From Onchocerca lupi (taxonomy: Eukaryota; Nematoda; Chromadorea; Rhabditida; Onchocercidae), in contig JAOVVO010000287.1 in assembly GCA_028564675.1 (NCBI GenBank), positions 30,955 through 94,954 on the forward strand: 64,000 bases of DNA, written 5' to 3'. The position numbers and the translations under genes were made by a program. The number at the start of each line of letters is the position of its first letter. Position 1 is the first letter of the stretch. Below, piece by piece: positions 36,101-48,154 of the stretch. The notes beneath the pieces are model-generated. The model was not told the origin of the DNA, searched no databases, and saw only the letters and a list, made by a program, of their open reading frames with translations.

Positions 36101-39100
36101 AATTTTTTTTTTTAGTTAAGATAAATCTTATTTCTCAAATCCACTTCTCTAATCATTATTCAAATTTAGTTTTATCTCAATAAATTCCTTTATAAGCTTA
36201 GAGTATCAGCTTCGAATGTCAACCTTGTCAAACAAATCTAATTTAAACTGGATTTTGCCCAAACAATATCTATAACACTATAAAATATTCATGACTTACA
36301 GTTGCAATTTGATGAAGCAATATTTTAATTTCCTTACAGTGATGTGGAAGTTTTTGTCACAAATAGAACTTTTTCGAGACAGAAAGTATCTAATGCTTCT
36401 CTCAATTCTGAAGTTGCTATAAGAAAAACAACAACTATGATTTCATCTGCTTCTGGTGATAACACTGTTCAGAAATCTGAAGCACGAATCTCTATAATTT
36501 CACGGAATGATAGTGTATCAGCAAATCGTGTTCATCTAAATACTGTGGTCACAAATGAAAAAGTGATGTTTATTCTTCGAAACTATTCATTTGTTTCATT
36601 ATTTTATTAATTAAAAAAGTGGAAATCACTTCCAATAATTTCCATTGTTAGTTCGATCCGAACTTGTTTTTTGCCTGATCAACATGCAAAGCCTGCCAGT
36701 TGAATTCTGTGTTACGTAGGAAAAATATTGATTTTCGATATCATTGTTGTATATATGTCGAAGATGAAGAATTTTTGGTTTCCAAGAGAGTGTTTGAGAT
36801 TGAGTTTATGTTGTATGTGATAATTTCCCAAATTCAGCGATAAATTATTTACTTTTGCAAGTAAAATTTTTTTAGACCATGGCATCAATTTTTGATATTT
36901 ATCATACTATCAAAAAAGCAAATTTTATCCATCAAAGGGAAGCATGCATTGTCCCAAATTTACGGTGGCAGCAGATGCAAGCTGTGCAGTTGGGATGGAT
37001 AGCGATGTATATAGTGAAAAAATGGATTTCAGAGCAAAGTTGTCTCTCTTTACCATCGCTTCAACGTTTCTACGTACTTGCTAAAAGAGGGAGTGAATTT
37101 CTAATGACAAGTGCTCTCAACTGTTTAAGAAGAGAAAATAAAGGTTTAGTAACTTTTTTTTATTGAAAATTTCAGACATTTTGAGCTTTTAAAGTAAAAA
37201 ATTTCTGCACTGGAAATTTGAAGGTGGATTGAATTTACAGAGATATTTCTTTTAGATTTGTTACGAAAATTTGTAAAAATGCTACTCTGCCAAGAGAGTT
37301 TTGTGCTAGAACGTTACCTGCTTGTTTATCTAAAAAGTACGTGCATGGATATTATAAGATCGAACATGGTGAGAATTTCAGGATTATTGGTCGTTTTTAG
37401 CTATTATATCGAGGAGTTCCATTATGATGACAGTTTTCTAATTCAGTTAAAGCTATTCATTTTCCAACTTTTAAATGCCCTACCGTTGATAGCCACTTGT
37501 CAGCTTTTTAAACCATGAAAGAATATAACCTAGAAAAAATTGTCTTCTATGATGTTATCTCTTAATTCAGAATTTTAGCAACTAAATTTTATTACCTAAA
37601 ATAATAGAAAAAATTCTTCCATCAGTATTTATAAAAATGGATATAATATGCAACCCATGAATTACCAGTGAAATTACTTCACTTAAATCAAAGCTTTCTA
37701 GATAAGTTCAGTCAAGAAATTGACTGTAGGACCCAAAAAGATATATCAAAGGAATAAACACTCAAGTGATGAAGAGCAAGTTATTTACCAGAAATCGTCA
37801 TGGAAATTCATAAAATGCATCATTCCAGGAACTTCTTTAAATTTATCGAAGTCTCTGTTTGTTCCTTAATTTAATGCATTTTTTGTTTCACTACAAAAGT
37901 ATATCAAAAATGTGAATAGAGATTTTGAATATTTTGAATAAATTACTTAATCATATTCACTAGTCATATTAATTAATTATATTCACTAAATCTACAGTGG
38001 TTGGTCGATTTCACTTTCGTTTGATTATATTACACCGATCTTTGCGTTGATCTGTGGCAAATGTGGTTTATGGCGTATTACCTCGATAGAAATGCATGGA
38101 TTATATAAATTGTGTCCAGTTTGTTTTAAAAGTGAGTGTGATGAATATGTTTCCTATACTAAATGAATACTGAACTAGCTTGCTACTGACAAAACTGATT
38201 TCTAATACTTTTCTGGAGATTAAAATGACCGGAAAGAAACAAAATCGGTGGATTTTTCTTAGTATTGTTTTGGATTGCTTGTTACTACCATTTAATTCCG
38301 TAATTTGGGTTCATTCGGAATATCCTTTTATGAGATGTTTTAATATAATTCAGGATTTCCATCAGTACACAATTTCCATTTCTGATCCTCTCTTTTTTTT
38401 TTCTTAGTACAAAGAAAATTGATATAGCGAAAGAAACATTGTGTTTAAAAGAAATATTTTATAGAAGGTGAATGCTGGCAACTTTCTTTGCAATGTTATT
38501 TTGCATTCAGCGGTTCAAATTCAGCAAAAGCAAGTTTTCTTTAAAAATTTTTACTTAATTTTTTTCGATTATTTATTAAGAACCAATATCTATTATTTAA
38601 TTTCAGTGCTGTCACAGAAAAATTCCTTTCTATTAAAAAATAGAAAGCTCATTCTTTCTTATTCAGTAGATCGTTTCAATTCCACTTTTTCAGATATCTG
38701 ATGAAAAGACGTTATTCTTCCTGTTCCCCGTCGCGCTATTAGTAAGTATTTGAAATTTTGAAAGGAATATTCTAATAATATTTTAACTTGTAATAAATCA
38801 TAAAGAGAATCAGGTTGTCGTCTTCAGTTTGAAATATAGGATTATAGAAGCAAGATGAAAAGGAATTGTCAATGTTCTCATGCAAATATCAAATTATTCT
38901 TATCATTTCGTCTCATTGATCTACGGGCATTCGTTTTTTTAGAATAAAAACTTCAAAATTGCTATTTTTGCAGATAAATACATAAATTATAAGACTGTTA
39001 AGATTAAGATATTATCGATGAAGATTACTTTCTTTTTCAAATATTCATGGGCAATATTAATTCTATATCGTATAAGCCTGAAAATCGTTTTCCTGCTAGA

Positions 39101-39437
39101 TTCGATAATTTACGAAATGTGACTTTTAGGCTTTTTTCTTAATTGATGTACCAGAAAATGCTTCGGATGCTGTGCAAAGATGGAAAAACGGTCTAGGGTA
39201 TGAAGAAAAACAAAAAATTTCCAATTCTGTTGAGGTTGGATTTTTTGGTGATTTTATATACTCATGCGTTTATATCTTTTTTATCTATTCATATTATTGA
39301 TTTGAATAATTATTTTTAATTTTCAGGAGATGTTGTCAAAGTATTCATTTACTTTTACTGAACTTAAAATACGAAAAGTTGGTACTGCAGTTGCATTCTT
39401 TGAAGTTGAGAAAGTTGTATTTATGGATTGTTGCTGA
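33151..39437 (+). CDS. pot1: POT1-like telomere end-binding protein, full-length architecture
   Basis: Proposed exons: 33151-33219, 33517-33580, 33911-34047, 34289-34444, 34834-34989, 35326-35396, 35470-35528, 35632-35750, 35874-36019, 36340-36562, 36876-37143, 37256-37445, 37998-38131, 38465-38529, 38694-38741, 39130-39234, 39327-39437; about 706 residues. OB1 begins YSYTSLVNL (YIYTPLNQL in human POT1) and includes TRCIIYSEMTDIF. The OB1-OB2 link has AALQVYSNNMP. OB2 has VLRCWDTTKPPRNSLWKL, CDIVFYNEHGDYL and FTIHGGGKRYNRGIKIL, strongly matching POT1. The C-terminal part has a zinc-binding pattern CGKCG...CPVC followed by an OB-like stretch (FLIDVPENASDAVQRW), consistent with the TPP1-binding OB3. 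Exons 1-9 and the last five are well supported. Exons 36876-37143 and 37256-37445 are tentative because another frame is also open there. The intron after 38,529 appears to have a GC donor. Confidence 0.85.
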
Positions 39438-41037
39438 AAGAATATAATTATTGGTATTTTTAGTGTTCGTCATCATATCCGCAATAATGGTTCTCGTTGT
39501 ACATTTTTTTCTTTTTTTTTTTTTTTTTTTTTTTCATACAAAGATTGATTGATGAGTGAAAGAACATTCCGAATTTTATGATGGCGAGAACCTGAGGAGT
39601 ATGCTGGATGTAAAAATCGAGGAACGGTTGAATAAATTGATTAAAGAAAAAAACTAAACATAGTACATTGATTCTTGAAGTTTTGAAATCCCACTCCGTC
39701 TTTTAAACTTTTAAACTCCCTCGTCCTTGAAGTTGACTAGCCACTTTTGGCTTTCTTTCAAAGCGTGGCTCATTAAATTTACTTGCCTGATTCAACTGCT
39801 ACCAACTAATTCGCTTCTAAATAAACTATTTTCTGGTCTTTCAGTCTGTAATTATACGTACCTGGATTTGCTAATGACAAGGTTGATTTTGTCCATATCA
39901 CATATTATCCATTCATATCAAATGCAATAAGGAATAAAATTCTTCATTATTTCTGGAGTTCTATGCTTCCGCAAATAATTTATCATCTCATGTCTTTCAT
40001 AATAATAAGTAAAATTCTGAGCATAATGATTCATACATGGTCGCAAATCCAATGAAACAAAAAAAAAAAAAAAAAATAAATAAATAAAAAAAATGGAGTT
40101 CTTGGGAGGTCTCGAGAATTACCTACTTTTAATTCATTTCGGAAATGTATTGAAACAATCAGTGAATTATATATTTCATTGTCTAAGCAATCTCAAAAGA
40201 GAAATTCACTGAATTGCGAACTTTTGTGTTGATATATGTGATCGAATATCACTGATAACTCCATAATGTTATGTTTGCAAACTTCGTTTAATTAGAGGGA
40301 AATTGTACTATTGAATCGAAAGATAGCTACATAAATTCAGATATATGTCAGGAAAAAAAGCCGTGCAAATCATTAAAAGGACGAGCTGTGAGAGAAACAT
40401 AACACTAGTCTCAGAAACACAATTTCAAAACTGAATAGGAACAATCGAAGGTTTCTAGGAATATTTAAATTTTAAAGATTTTGATCTTTTTTATTTTTCA
40501 AGGAAGAAAATCTATAAAATATCGGTAAGTACATTGCAGATTTGATTTATTTTTGCTGGTAAAACATTTTTTTTTTCGATTTGGAAATCCTATTTGCAAA
40601 AAAAAAAAAAAAAAAAAAATGCATATTTCAGAGAAGGAATGCAATAATTGCTTCACCTGAAGAAATAATGAAATATGTTTATAATGAGATAAGGTCAAGC
40701 TTCTTGCTTTATACAATCCTAATTTCGAAGCAAGATTCATTCTTTTCTTACGCCAATCTTTCCTAAAACATTTGATTAAAGGAAAAGTATTAGAGATGAA
40801 AATAGTTATACATTATTTATAATCAATAAATCTTAAATCACTGGATCTTAAATTTCTGTTAATGAAATATTTGCATGCATTTAAAAACAAAGTTTGATTT
40901 TTCCTTGAATTTACTTCTTTCACATATTCGGCAAGTATATTATTCTATTTAAGATCCAATTCGATTCATTGTTAAGAAACGAATCTAACAACAAGTAACA
41001 GCAAAAATTGCAATTGCTTCATCCATCATCATTAAGT
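39438..41037. other. Convergent intergenic region with homopolymer tracts
   Basis: Lies between two convergent genes. It contains poly(T) at about 39,512-39,534 and poly(A) at about 40,060-40,077 and 40,600-40,619. Short frames around these tracts are not coding. Confidence 0.6.
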
Positions 41038-44000
41038 TTACTGCAGCAATCGGGCCATTGTTTTGAATTTATTTTCGATGATTTCTACTCGTGCTTCTAA
41101 TCTCATGCAGTCCTTTTTCAATTCGCGATTATCCTTCTTCAGTTGGGCATTCTGATGCCTCAATTGTTCAATTTCCCATTCCAGCTCATCTCTTGCCATG
41201 TGGGTTGCCCTGTAATGCAGTAAATTAGTTTCATTAAAATCTCAATACATTTTGCATTGGAAATCACTCACATCATAATAGTTGTAATATTAGCATCACT
41301 GAGGGATTTGTTTATGAGGAAACGATGGAATGATGGAGCGATGCTGTTAAGTATAAGGTACATCTGCCAGATTACCTATGGTCTGATCAATGATTTATCA
41401 CAGCACATTAACCACAACATAAATCTGCTCAGGCTTACATTGGATTTCAAACTTTAAACTAATCATCGGGAAATTTCGCTTTCCTCTTGCACTGATTCCA
41501 TTTTTAAAATAAATAAGCTCATCCATCCAAAAAGGAAAAACGATCAATGATCATTCCTATTCAAAAACAATGATAAGAAAAAAAGATTCTGTAGTCCTCT
41601 TTATCATGTCCTATCCGCTCCCTTTAATCAATCCATCTTTTGGTTTCATTCGTTTTTCCAACTGGCATTGCAAATTTTTCTCTCCTCAAAACCATCTATG
41701 AGCCTAAAACGGCTTTTAACAAAAATTCTCACATAGAAGATTTTTTTACGTGAAAAATTTCGATTGGAAAATCTTTCACCAAATATTCCAAAGAAAAAAA
41801 AAAGCAGACTTTTCAAGTTTGTTAACTGTTGAATCGATCATGAAACTATCTATTCTTTGGATGGATTGTAACGCCTTCAATCTGATTAGTTCACCCAATT
41901 TTTGCTCCATCAGTGCTTCCAAATTGAATTTGTAATGTAACTGTGCATGTCTTGCCAGTTCCGCTGTTGGTTTCCAGTCGATTGTTATCTACAAGATACT
42001 ACATTTTATGCCTGCATGCATATACGACAGTGTCACTTAAAAAAACATCTCAGATTCAACAAGACTTCTGATGCATCTAAACTTGCACAAATTTTACAAT
42101 CGATCATTTTTATGATTGCCTATGAGGTGGTTTATTTTTGAATAAATTTATGGAAATAAAGCATAAACTTACATCTTTTTTACCTTCCATCATCTCTTTT
42201 GCATTTTGTATTATATGGAAGGTTTGGTCGAGCAATTCACCGTATGGAAAGCAACAAACACCTGCAAATATAATGCATAATTCGGGATTTGTTGATCAAC
42301 AATCATTCCAAATTATTAACTATCAATTCTTGACAGAAGAAACGATAGAAACCTTCATCCATAGCTGGACGTAATATATCGACGGGATTGAGAATATGCA
42401 CTTGCACACTGGTTAAAACCGACAGAACATCGTGGAGATCAGGCTCAGAACGTACACGTCGTTGACAATCCGTCAATAATTTGTCCGCTTTTTTAATTAG
42501 TTCATGATATCCACCATTCAGGGCTTGTCCACATAGCTCATCCCAGTGTGGATGAACTTGTCTCAGTTCACCTAACTAAAATTCATCTTAATTAATACAA
42601 ATTCAAATTTAGGTGACTTTTCAAAAGTTGGTTTCGCCTTGAATAAATAACAGCCTGATCAGGAAGTTTATGCATGCAGTAACAATAATTATAAGTATTA
42701 AAAGTTGTCATCAATGGTAAATTTTTTCCTTAATTTGGCATTCATTTCGAATTAAACACTTGAAATTCAATCATGAAAATATTTAACCAATATGAAAAAA
42801 ATTCATTACACCCGTTATAAATTTTTACATTGGTCAAAAATGTGAATAGCTATTTGCTGCAAAAAAATATTTATCTTTTCGACATTATAAAAATTATATA
42901 AAAGGTAAAATGAATTTTTTTTAAATAGTATACGAACTTAATTTGTGTCTCAAGTTTATCTCAAAATTGTGTTACCATTTTACGTATTTTCTTCATTAAT
43001 ATTTTAGACTTAATGATTTAAGGTTTATTTGTTTTCAAGCATAACTTTTCTTGATATTCATCTCACCTCTTTATAGGTAAACTTTTTGAGAACCAACTGA
43101 AGTACTTGTACTGGAGGCATTACTTCATCGGCAAACCTTCGTGTTAGTGAAATATCGTCCCTAGAAGGAAGCCTGAAAACATGAAAATTGCTTCAAATTT
43201 ATTTTTTCGAAAATCGAAAAAAGCTTTAACAAGTTTTAGTTGTGAATATTAGTAATGATGGTAATAATTAATTACCGAAGAATGATGAGAATAATGATGA
43301 ATTATTGATTTTCTTTTCTAATGATTATTTTACCACATTTAGATGTAGTTTTCAAATATTTGATACTATTAGTAAATACAAAAACTATTAGTAAATGCAC
43401 AAATCTTCATTATTGTAGTATAATTTTAATACTGAAAAGTGTTTCGGTTACCGTGGATAATAGGCTGTCTCTAATGAAATGTTTATAAATTCATTATTAA
43501 CAATAAAGAAATAAGAAAGTTATTTTTAACTTCCTAATATTTCCTGTATTTCCTTTATTATTTTCAAACTGTTTATTGGCATTGCTACATGAGGGAAAGC
43601 TAGTAACATTCTGAAGTGCTGAAATTTCATTTCGCACTATTGATTTGTTTGGACTGAATAATTCAAAGTATGTTGATAGCTGTGTCTTTGTTTTCATTTC
43701 AAAAAAGCCATTTTAAATATTAATTTTTACTGTCACAGAGCATTAAGAAGAAGTCGCCTGTAGAAAGTTAAGAAAATGTGGAATAATGATCGATCAACAA
43801 TTTGTTGAAATGATTGTAAAAATTGTTGTTGTAAAAATTTTTGAGAAAGTGATTTGGAGAAATCTTGTTTAGAGAAAAACGAAAGATATCTACCCGTATT
43901 ATAGGCTTACATTTGTTGCATACTTATTAACTGATATTCATAATTTTTAATTTTCCATTTAAATTTCATTGGAATGCCATTTGACTATGTGAATTAAAAT

Positions 44001-47000
44001 TTCCTCATCATTGATAGATGGAGGAATTGCGAATTTTAGAAAAAAGTAAGTCCGTGGAAGATGCATAGCACTAAAAAGAACAAAAATTGCAAGTATTGAA
44101 ACTACTTGAAAGATTTCGCTTGTTTTTTTTTTTTTTTTTTGAAGATGGTTCAATTACAGAGAACTGCTAATGATCGTTGAAGTTGCTGCATGGTAGGTAT
44201 TATTTGCAGCTTCTTCCTATTTGTTTTGCTATATTAGAAAAGAAAACTAGCAGAGAAGAATTTAAATGAGGCTTTTAAAATAATTCTTGTTATTTTTTTC
44301 ATTTGCTCCAGAAAAAATGCACATTGTTTAATTATCTGTTTCATTCTTTTCCCCAAAAAAATAATAATATCGATTTCGTTAATTTTGTTCTATTTTGAAG
44401 CATCGCTGCCTATATCACTATTATTTTCTCTAGTCGAACTCTTACTATAAGTACATGTTTGATATTTCCGTTCTTTTTTTTAATAACTATATTTCTAAAG
44501 CTCGAATCTAACAGTGGAGATTTATGAAATTTTTTGAACAGAAATAAAATGAGAAGTAAATTTAAAATGCTAATTGTTTCCTGCTACTGTTCAATTAACT
44601 CCAAAAGACAAGCAATAATGAGAGAGAGTTTAAAAAGTTATAAGATTGCTTGTTTATCAGTGTCACAGCAGTAATGATTACATTGGCATTATTCTCTTTT
44701 GTTTATTAACAATATTTTTCAATGTTGTCTTACCAATGAAGAACACTCAATCATAGTTTGATTTTTTTGAAATTTTTTTGATAAGGGAAGTTAGTTACCT
44801 CTGCAGGTTGTCAGGGCCATTAGATAAAAAACCCTTCGGACAAATCGATCTGAAGGTATATGATGGCGTAGAATGTCTCATCCGAATCACTGGATCACAT
44901 CCATTCAAACAACGATCTGGCATACTTTGACCGTTAGTTAATTCCGAAGCAGACTTGTCCCAATCTTCTGATTTTCCGTTTTCTTCCTCCAGAATCCCTT
45001 TCACTTTCTTATCAATTTCATGTTTGATGCTATTGCGACGCATTGTGAATAATGTAGACAAATCGCTGTTTGTTGGTGTATCTGTGACAGAAGTGATATT
45101 GATAGTAGCATTATCAACATTACTGATGTTATCTTTATTAGTCGCTTTTTGATTTGTTTTAGATTTCGCAATAGGCGTCGTTCTCGACAATACAGATTCA
45201 GTGCCATTGACTGATTCGGTTTGTTTCACCGTCGATGGAATGCGTCCGTGTTCATCGAATTCATTGTCTTTCATACATTTTAGTGATTTTTCGGTATCCG
45301 AATTAACAAGCGAAACTCCTGAATCAGCAGAACCATCGCAAACTCCTGGATCAGCAGAACCATCGCCATTTATATGATTCTCGTCATTCATACCGTTCAT
45401 TAATGGATTTCGTGCCTTCGAAACTACTGTTTTCTTATTATTAATGGAAATATTGCTTCCAGTTTTCATATCGTCGTCCAAAACTCCTACCTCTGCTGTT
45501 GCTGTTAACGATGGAGCTAATTTCTTACGAACAGTTCCGTTACTATTTTTGATCGTCTTCGTTGCAGTTGTTTTTCCATTAGCTTCAGTGTTCGTCAATG
45601 ATTTCTTGACAACTTTTTTGGTTATTTTTGGTTTTGGTAATGATTGTGGTGTTGGTGGTGCTTGCTTCAATTCACTTAACCATAGAATGGTATATTCCGC
45701 GTAACTTTTGATCGGTTTCACTTGCGAATTCAGTACATAAAAATGAGCAACGTCGGACTGTAATTCCATAACTAGAAAGCACCAATTGACAGCAAGTTTC
45801 TCGTTGAAAACCTTTTGCAATGGTGTTCTCCAGTCATCACCTCCTTTTAGTACCAAATGTAAATATTCACTGGCAAGTCCATCTGTGATAACCACTCCTT
45901 CCTGAAATTCAGAAGATTACAAATCAAGGCAGGAAAATTCTTTTTGAGAAACTTCTCTTATCTCATTGATATTTTCCTGGAACAGAACAACTGTTGTATC
46001 GGCAGTACTTAAACTTCTAAGACAATTCATTCCATTACACTTTCCGACAAAATTCTGTTTGCATGCAATTTTTAGATAATTTTCTTTTTGAGATGCAGAA
46101 ATTTATTCTTGAGCATTTCTGCATCATTAAGGTTTATTCCATCGTGAGACTATCATCATCCTTCTTCATCATCCACTCTCACTTATTTTTGATAATCTTC
46201 CCTTTTATGTTGGAAATTCAAGTAGCGCAATGATATCTATCATTAATATTGTTATGAACAACATTTATCGGATCTGAAATACCACAAGATGATTTTCTTC
46301 AGAATAGAAATTATATAGATTTATAAACCTGAACAGTTTTATTTTTGTAATGGTTGCAGAATTATAGAAGAGAATTAGCTCATATATAATATTATTCATA
46401 TTGGAAAAATGACAATATTTCCATAAAAAGAGTCATAATCTTGGGAAATCTTCTTGGGTCATTTTGTGGAAAAAATGCTTTGGATTTACAAAATTCAAAG
46501 CATTAAGAAAATATATAAATTTTTTTATGGAGCTAACAAATTAATGAGCTTTAAATTTGAAAACATACTTTTTAAAGAAACTTTTTAAAGCAAACAACTG
46601 ACTGATATAGCAGTCAGTGAAAAATGAAAAAATATTAGTGAAAAAAAAAATTTTTCTTATGATGGACCAGAATTTGCCTTTTTTTGTTTGAGATTTCTAG
46701 TAAGTACATCCGAAAATGTTTTTCTTCATCATTTAATTTCTATTTTCGCCAAAAAAAATCAAATCATCCTGAAAGTTTATTTGACTGTTTTTCTATTCCA
46801 TATCTTGTTTGTACGATGGATTTTTCTGCAAACTTCGCCGCAAATAATCGCACAACCAAATAACAAGCAATTTTTGAGCAGCGAAATCTTACCGATATGG
46901 CAGAAACTTGATAGAAATCCTGCGGTATCACAGAGCCTGATGGTAATAATTGGATTTTTTTGCCCAATGCATGGAATGCAAAGTTGAATGGTGGTCCGGT

Positions 47001-48154
47001 GAGTTCGGGTGATCCTTCCACGCTGCATTCAGCACTTTCAAATTCTTCGCAGATCGCATTCTGTACATCTGCAGAACAATAAGCATTGATTTGCAAAAAC
47101 TGCAATCTCAATACCAAATTTAACTCTCAGTGATAATCAATCAGTCTAGATTTCGGTCCCAAATATATGTAGAGATAAAATGGTAAAACAGACCAAAAAA
47201 TGAATATCAGAATCTTGCATTGCATAGTCACTTGCGTAATTCATTATTTTTAAATTCTTTTTATTGATATCAATTTTTTATTATGAAATTTTAGGATTAA
47301 ATAAAATTTCCAGCCAGGTCTATCAATAACTTTCCATTGATGAAATGAATATGAAATTATTCATTCATGAAAGTAGACATCCAATCAATTTTAATATCTC
47401 AGCAGATTGAAACTAGAGTTCTCTTTGGAAAATCTCTAATAATAAGTAGAAGAAAAAAATTACCGTAGAAAATATTGACAATTTTGAAAATTAATTATTC
47501 CCAAAGGTGATGAAATTAATTGACAACTAGATTTATAAAGATCGTGTATTTTCCATGGCAATTTAATGATGTAATAGGTTTTAAAAAAAATTTTTCTGTC
47601 TTAAAAAAAAATTTAAATAACCCTTTTTACTTCAACGGACAAAATGAAGAAAAATGATGAATTAAGTAAAATTGTTTGATAATTTCACTAGAATTTTTGT
47701 TGAAAAATATTTTAATGAATTATTTCAATATGATAGTATGTCGCTAATTTTTTTATGTTCTACAGATCGATAGATGCTCAGTAGAAAAGTGCGTTTTAAA
47801 AAAAGAATAAAATATTTATAATTTATAATAAATTTTGCAACAATTTTAGAATGTTTCATTTTAGAGGCAATACTTTTAAATGTTACAAAATCTCTTTAAA
47901 TTAGTTTTTTGATGTTATGACGAATATTTGGTGTAAAAGTAGAATTTGTACTAAAATTTTCATAGTTTTTATAAAAAACTAGTTTCAATCCAATGAGGAT
48001 AACTTAGCGATGATATATTCACAATTAGAAAGAGAAAAACTAACCAGTTCTTCACGAATTTTTCACTATATTTGCAGTACTCCGACTCTCGAGAGTCGTT
48101 AATCTCGTCACAACACAAGAAAGTCTGAATATTAATGAAATAGGGATTGGACAT
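41038..48154 (-). CDS. Unrecognised about 700-residue protein with C-terminal coiled coil
   Basis: Minus-strand exons in order: 48154-48056, 47099-46893, 45901-44799, 43172-43067, 42575-42353, 42261-42173, 41988-41873, 41209-41038; phases all agree, 704 residues. The N-terminal about 180 residues look globular (residues about 55-75 FESAECSVEGSPELTGPP, then VNWCFLVMELQSDVAHFYV). The large exon continues with a 250-residue Ser/Thr/Asn/Lys-rich disordered region containing RSICPKGFL near its end. Residues about 470-640 are helical (VLQLVLKKFTYKE, HWDELCGQALNGGYHELIKKADKLL). The last 70 residues form a charged coiled coil (EIEQLRHQNAQLKKDNRELK) ending MARLLQ-stop. I recognise no family. The first exon's donor choice (48,056 or 48,045) is uncertain; the first keeps phase with exon 2. 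Confidence 0.75.
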
